A program made the translations under genes and the position numbers. From the NCBI RefSeq assembly GCF_009905605.1, contig NZ_JAAAKZ010000004.1, forward strand, positions 124,001 to 188,000: a DNA stretch of 64,000 nucleotides. Reading direction: 5' to 3'. Under the pieces are notes generated by a model. The model ran no database searches. It was not told the origin of the DNA and saw nothing but the letters and a program-made list of their open reading frames with translations. This document shows positions 60,075 to 64,000 of the stretch, one piece after another. This DNA is from Runella sp. CRIBMP. Its GTDB lineage: Bacteria; Bacteroidota; Bacteroidia; Cytophagales; Spirosomataceae. How positions within the stretch are numbered: position 1 is the stretch's first letter; each line of letters opens with the position of its first letter.

Positions 60075-61535
60075 ATGAAAAAATACATACTACTTTCTTT
60101 GGCACTGATTCTTACGGCAACCTCGTGTACGAGTGAGTTTGACGAGATGAACGTAGACCCCAACAACCCCACCAAAATCAGCGCCCAGTACCTGCTGCCT
60201 TATGCCCTTGAGCGCTCCATTGACCGTTATTGGGGAGGTAGAACCCGTTTTGAGCGTCTTAACCTCGACGGAGCCATGCTCTGGATGCAGTATTTGTCGC
60301 GCAATATTTATTCAAATGAAGGAGATAACTACGGTATTTCGCCGGCAATGCAGAACAACAACTGGCAGGGCTTCTTCAATGATGGCTTGGTAAATTATCA
60401 GCGTATCATTACCGAAACTGGGCCCGAGGGAAATGCTCCCAATGCCAATTATGAAGGCGTGGCACTTGTGATGCGTTCGTGGTTGTTTTCGGTGATGACC
60501 GATATGTGGGGCGCGATTCCTTACAGTGAAGCATTGAAAGGAACCTCGGCTGAACCTAACTATTCGCCTGCCTACGACTCACAGGAAAAAGTTTATGAAG
60601 GCCTGTTGAATGACTTAAAAATTGCCAACGAAAAATTGAACCCCGCTGGTCCTGCTATCCTTGGCGACATTGTCCACAACGGAAACATCATGCGTTGGAA
60701 GCGCTTTGCTAACTCACTGAGATTGCGTTTGGCCAACCGTCAGGCCGCAAAAAAACCAGCTGAGTCGCGGGCTATTATGCGGGAGATTCTTAGCGACCCC
60801 GTTAAATTCCCCATCATTACGGCCAACGCCGACAATACCGTTTTGCGCAGTACTTCTGTTTTGCCAAGCAACAACGAATGGCACCAAGTGTTGATTCAGG
60901 AAAGCCGTACCGACTGGAACATTAGCAGCACTTTGGCCGATAAAATGAACAGCCTGAATGATACCCGTATCACGGTTTATGCAACACCCGTAGGCGGTAA
61001 ATACGTTGGTCACGCCAACGGCTTACCCGATGCCATCGCTACCACTTACCTCGCAACAAGTTCAGGAGTGGGAACGGCCTTTACCCGTATTGATGCCCCA
61101 AGCGTACTCATGACGGCTTCGGAAGTAAACCTTATTTTGGCCGAAGCCGTACTCGACGGCGAGATCACCACGGGTACTGCCAAAGGTTATTTTGAGGCAG
61201 GCATTACCGCTTCTTTTGAACAATTTGGACTAACGGTACCTGCTACCTATTTTGCGACGGTGGGTGAAGTAACCCGCGAAAAAGTGTTGGAGCAGAAATG
61301 GTTAGCGCTTTATGGAGTTGGTATTGAGGCATGGACGGAGTACCGTCGTACGGGTTTTCCGGTATTGCCAGCCAAAGACCCACGCGCCGTGTTTGAAAAC
61401 GATGGCGTATTACCTACCCGTTTACCGTATCCTGGAAGTGAATACTCGCTTAATAAGGCAAGTTTAGACAAAGGAATCGCCCTCAATGGAGGTGCCGATA
61501 ACATGAAAACGAAGCTTTGGTGGGTAGAGAAATAA
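60075..61535 (+). CDS. SusD/RagB-family lipoprotein (SusD-like subfamily 2)
   Basis: A 486-residue lipoprotein, with a lipobox ending in TATSC (Cys at 18) followed by TSEFDEMNVDPNNPT. That N terminus and the segments VALVMRSWLFSVMTDMWGAI, MRWKRFANSLRLRLANRQA, ASEVNLILAEAVL and KVLEQKWLALYGVGIEAWTE are typical of the SusD-like_2 subfamily, often paired with STN-less SusC proteins. It would bind the ligand of the SusC at 56815. An exported aminotransferase gene follows after 56 bases. Confidence 0.92.
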   Translation: MKKYILLSLALILTATSCTSEFDEMNVDPNNPTKISAQYLLPYALERSIDRYWGGRTRFERLNLDGAMLWMQYLSRNIYSNEGDNYGISPAMQNNNWQGFFNDGLVNYQRIITETGPEGNAPNANYEGVALVMRSWLFSVMTDMWGAIPYSEALKGTSAEPNYSPAYDSQEKVYEGLLNDLKIANEKLNPAGPAILGDIVHNGNIMRWKRFANSLRLRLANRQAAKKPAESRAIMREILSDPVKFPIITANADNTVLRSTSVLPSNNEWHQVLIQESRTDWNISSTLADKMNSLNDTRITVYATPVGGKYVGHANGLPDAIATTYLATSSGVGTAFTRIDAPSVLMTASEVNLILAEAVLDGEITTGTAKGYFEAGITASFEQFGLTVPATYFATVGEVTREKVLEQKWLALYGVGIEAWTEYRRTGFPVLPAKDPRAVFENDGVLPTRLPYPGSEYSLNKASLDKGIALNGGADNMKTKLWWVEK

Positions 61536-61591
61536 TCGTAATTTCACATTGATATTTAATCTTTAACAAATACAAACAAACATTCAAACCA

Positions 61592-62773
61592 ATGAGCCAG
61601 AAAATTGACCGCCGCAGTCTTTTAAAATCAGGTTTTATGACCCTCGGAGGGATTGCCGCCATGCCCGCTATCGGTGCATTTGCCAACGTTCCCTCGCGCG
61701 TAGATGCAAATGGTAACATTTTTCACAGTCCTTTATTGCGGGAGACATTCTTGGAAAATCCTCCAAAGACTCCTCCCACCATGATTCGTATCAATGCCAA
61801 CGAAAACCCTTACGGCCCGCCAATGAGTGCTCGTAAAGCTGTAGCAGAATCAGTGGCAACAGGTAGCCGTTATTCATGGAAAGAACTGGAAAACCTCGTA
61901 AGCAAAATCGCGAAGAAAGAAGGCGTCACTCCTGACCATATCATGATGGGCCCTGGTTCATCAGATTTGTTGGAGAAAGTAGCCCTTGTATTGTTTGCTA
62001 AAGGGGGAAATGTTGTTTCGGCCGATCCAACCTATATGTCACTTGTAAAAGTAGCCGAAGCTACTGGTGCCTCTTGGAAAGCCGTTCCTTGCAAAGGCGA
62101 CTGGTCGCATGACCTGAAAGCCATGGAAGCCGCCATCGACAAAGACACCAAGCTTGTCTATATCTGTAATCCTAATAACCCAATGGGAAGTATCACATCG
62201 GGCAAAGAATTGTTGGATTTCTGTTCACGAGTAGCCGACAGAGTGCCTATTTTTGTGGACGAAGCTTATCTAGAACTTGCCGTGGGTGCCGATACCCAAA
62301 GCATGGTATCCTTGCTTAGCCAGAAGAAAAACGTCATCATTGCCCGTACGTTCTCAAAAATCATGGGTATGGCAGGTTTGCGCGTTGGATACATCGCAGC
62401 ATTGCCTTCAACGCTTGACAATATTCAGAAAATTACGCGTGGCGGGATGGGTATTACTCAAACCTCAATTGCCGCAGCGGTAGCAAGTATGGACGACAAT
62501 GAGTTTCAGGATACTACCCGTAAGCTCAACCATGAAGTAAAAACCTACCTCTGCAAAAACCTCGACCGTATGGGTTATAAGCACGTAACTTCTTACACCA
62601 ACTTCGTGATATTCCCCATTAATATGCCTGGCAAAGAAATGCTCCAAAAAATGATGGCCAAAGGAATCATGGTGCGCGGTTATGAGATTCAGGGAAAACC
62701 CTGGTGCCGCGTAAGTATGGGTACAATGGACGAAATTAAGCAGTTTGTCAGCGCATTAGAAGCTATTAGTTAA
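61592..62773 (+). CDS. HisC-like PLP-dependent aminotransferase with Tat signal
   Basis: A 393-residue aminotransferase. The N terminus has a twin-arginine signal (IDRRSLLKSGFMTLGGIAAM, Arg6-Arg7). The core motifs are NANENPYGPPMSARKAV, MMGPGSSDLLEKVALVLFAK, YICNPNNPMGSI, VDEAYLEL and RTFSKIMGMAGLRVGYIAA (Schiff-base Lys), and the end is RVSMGTMDEIKQFVSAL. It shares length and architecture with the paralogue at 54791. Transcribed with SusCD (56 bases after susD) and followed by a permease, it probably acts on a compound delivered by this importer; the reaction is unknown. Confidence 0.88.
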   Translation: MSQKIDRRSLLKSGFMTLGGIAAMPAIGAFANVPSRVDANGNIFHSPLLRETFLENPPKTPPTMIRINANENPYGPPMSARKAVAESVATGSRYSWKELENLVSKIAKKEGVTPDHIMMGPGSSDLLEKVALVLFAKGGNVVSADPTYMSLVKVAEATGASWKAVPCKGDWSHDLKAMEAAIDKDTKLVYICNPNNPMGSITSGKELLDFCSRVADRVPIFVDEAYLELAVGADTQSMVSLLSQKKNVIIARTFSKIMGMAGLRVGYIAALPSTLDNIQKITRGGMGITQTSIAAAVASMDDNEFQDTTRKLNHEVKTYLCKNLDRMGYKHVTSYTNFVIFPINMPGKEMLQKMMAKGIMVRGYEIQGKPWCRVSMGTMDEIKQFVSALEAIS

Positions 62774-62776
62774 TTA

Positions 62777-62854
62777 GGAGTGAGTAGGCAGGAGTCAGTA
62801 GGAAATGGTTTCATTCTCACTACTGACTCCCCACTACTGATTCCTCACTACTCC
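62777..62854. repeat. imperfect inverted repeat before the permease gene
   Basis: GGAGTCAGTAG (62790-62800) pairs with CTACTGACTCC (62820-62830); GAGTGAG/CTCACT-type words recur on both sides. It resembles GAGTGAG-type intergenic repeats common in Bacteroidota. It may also be a weak mRNA structure between the aminotransferase and the permease. Confidence 0.4.
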
Positions 62855-62862
62855 CTGAAATT

Positions 62863-63957
62863 ATGAGTGACGCTCTACAAAAAGCATTTACTTTATTGTT
62901 ATTGATTGTTTTGGGTTTGATTTTGCGTTCCAAATTCAAAAACAAACAACAAACCGACGGAATCAAGGAAATGGTGCTTTCGGTAGCCCTTCCTTCCACC
63001 ATTTTTATTGCGTTAATGAAGGTAAACGTTGATTCTAAGCTGATTATCGTTCCGGCATTGACCTTAGTTTTTAACTTTTTTATGTATTTTGTTACGCCCG
63101 TTGCCTTGGCTTTCTTTGGCGTAGAAAAAAACAGCTCTACTGGTCGTACACTCATCATGTTGCTTCCTTCGCTGGCCCCGGGCTTGTCTTGCTTTCCCTT
63201 TATTGCAGAGTTTTTGGGTGAAGAAAGTGTGGCAATGGCGGCGTTGGGCGATGTTGGAAACAAGTTTTTTGTCTTGATATTTTTGTACGTGATTGCCTTG
63301 AATATGTTTCTCAAAAATGCCAAAACAGAAGAGACAAATATCGGAGATAAAATCAAGGCTCTTTTGGTCAATTTGGCCAAAGAACCCATCAACATCATTA
63401 TTGCTTCGGCCCTTATTTTGTTGAGTTTCGGCGTGAGTTTTAAATCATTGCCCGTCATTATTGCTGATATGTTTGACAAAACCAGTGCAATGATGACACC
63501 ATTGGTACTGATATTCATCGGATTGGCGGTTCAGCTGAAACAAAAAAAGAAGAGATTGATTAGCTCGATGCTGATGTTTAGAGCGGGTATCACCATGTTG
63601 TTTAGTGCTGCAGTGATTGCCGTACTGGGAATAAAAGAACCTACAATGGTGCTGTTGGCGGTAGCTATTCCTTTGAGTTCAGCGAGCTTTTGGCCTTTTG
63701 CTCACATTTCAGCGTTCAATTTGCGAGAAGAAGCTTCGGGCTTACCCAAAGAACGCCGCACGTTTGATGCCGAATTGGCCGTATTGGTTCTGGCGTTTTC
63801 TTTGCCATTTTCAACATTACTGATTCTTGGAATTTTATCAGCAGGTACATTTTTTGCCGATTTACCTACACTCATTATCACTGGACTCCTTTTTATGGGT
63901 ATCGGCGTAGTCCCCAACCTGATTGGAAAATCAATTATGAAGTTTTCAAAAGCCTAA
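62863..63957 (+). CDS. AEC-type (auxin efflux carrier-like) permease
   Basis: A 364-residue inner-membrane protein with about ten membrane segments, arranged as two halves around a central loop (about 160-180). Segments such as AFTLLLLIVLGLILRSKF, MVLSVALPSTIFIALMKV and ADMFDKTSAMMTPLVLIFIG fit the bile-acid/AEC transporter type, with broken helices carrying Pro in the middle. Members move small organic anions or other metabolites out of, or into, the cell. It ends the run susC-susD-aminotransferase-permease, 89 bases after the aminotransferase, and its 3' end is inside the window. Confidence 0.75.
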   Translation: MSDALQKAFTLLLLIVLGLILRSKFKNKQQTDGIKEMVLSVALPSTIFIALMKVNVDSKLIIVPALTLVFNFFMYFVTPVALAFFGVEKNSSTGRTLIMLLPSLAPGLSCFPFIAEFLGEESVAMAALGDVGNKFFVLIFLYVIALNMFLKNAKTEETNIGDKIKALLVNLAKEPINIIIASALILLSFGVSFKSLPVIIADMFDKTSAMMTPLVLIFIGLAVQLKQKKKRLISSMLMFRAGITMLFSAAVIAVLGIKEPTMVLLAVAIPLSSASFWPFAHISAFNLREEASGLPKERRTFDAELAVLVLAFSLPFSTLLILGILSAGTFFADLPTLIITGLLFMGIGVVPNLIGKSIMKFSKA

Positions 63958-64000
63958 AATCTAATTGGCTCAATTTACCATTGTTGCTTTTGCACTTAAT

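Overview
The window looks like a chromosome segment of a polysaccharide-using Bacteroidota, most likely a Cytophagales member such as a Runella, Spirosoma or Dyadobacter relative. Supporting signs are three SusC-type TonB receptors (two with SusD partners in view), two sigma/FecR regulatory pairs, a Type 9 secretion sorting tail, many lipoprotein signals, AT-rich gaps without Shine-Dalgarno sequences, and one promoter-like match to the Bacteroidota consensus. The genus is inference. No tRNA, rRNA, CRISPR array, transposase or integrase gene was recognised.

Layout. (1) 1-5352, minus: ECF sigma factor, FecR anti-sigma, and a SusC receptor that runs off the left edge. (2) 5632-8634, plus: two tandem secreted fibre/adhesin-like proteins with YadA-head-like repeats and an S74-type chaperone tail. 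(3) 8708-23581, minus: a polysaccharide utilisation-like region with a GDPD-GH16 fusion, a GH105-type hydrolase, sigma/FecR, SusC, SusD, a lipoprotein, a MEST-like alpha/beta hydrolase, a beta-helix (lyase-like) protein and a GH42-like enzyme. (4) 23966-31494, plus: a three-gene 2-oxoacid oxidoreductase (KorABC-type, with a flavin/iron-sulfur NAD(P)-linked subunit), a PhzS-like monooxygenase, a DUF3237 protein and a short-chain dehydrogenase. (5) 31613-38515, plus: a GH140-like (DUF4038) enzyme, an OmpA/PD40 protein with a G10 tract, a metallophosphoesterase, two LVIVD lipoproteins and an outer-membrane protein. (6) 38547-41600: a frameshifted DUF4177 gene, mnmE, and a 1.45-kb module carrying a third S74 fibre gene, bounded by an 84-bp perfect duplication of the mnmE 3' end and terminator. 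(7) 41648-53638: housekeeping and envelope genes (YjbQ, NUC1 nuclease, cyanophycinase-like peptidase, pentapeptide protein, SGNH esterase with a T9SS tail, PpiD-like foldase, PQQ-type sugar dehydrogenase). (8) 53851-63957: a Hint-domain protein and a Tat-exported HisC-like aminotransferase (minus), divergent from a SusC/SusD pair, a second Tat-exported HisC-like aminotransferase and an AEC-type permease (plus).

How the genes fit together. In loci 1 and 3 the sigma and FecR genes probably sense substrate through the STN domain of the cognate SusC. Hydrolases of locus 3 would then trim a pectin-like or galactose/uronate-containing glycan; the substrate is inferred from family content only. Locus 8 lacks sigma/FecR and an STN domain, and pairs outer-membrane uptake with periplasmic PLP enzymes and an inner-membrane permease, which suggests uptake of an amine- or amino-acid-like compound rather than a glycan.

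Most notable for follow-up: the mnmE-flanked fibre module, matching hairpin-plus-T-tract structures antisense to both susC leaders, the paired exported aminotransferases with a Hint protein, an in-frame palindrome inside a phosphoesterase gene, and a coding-like remnant in the 842-bp gap before the third susC.
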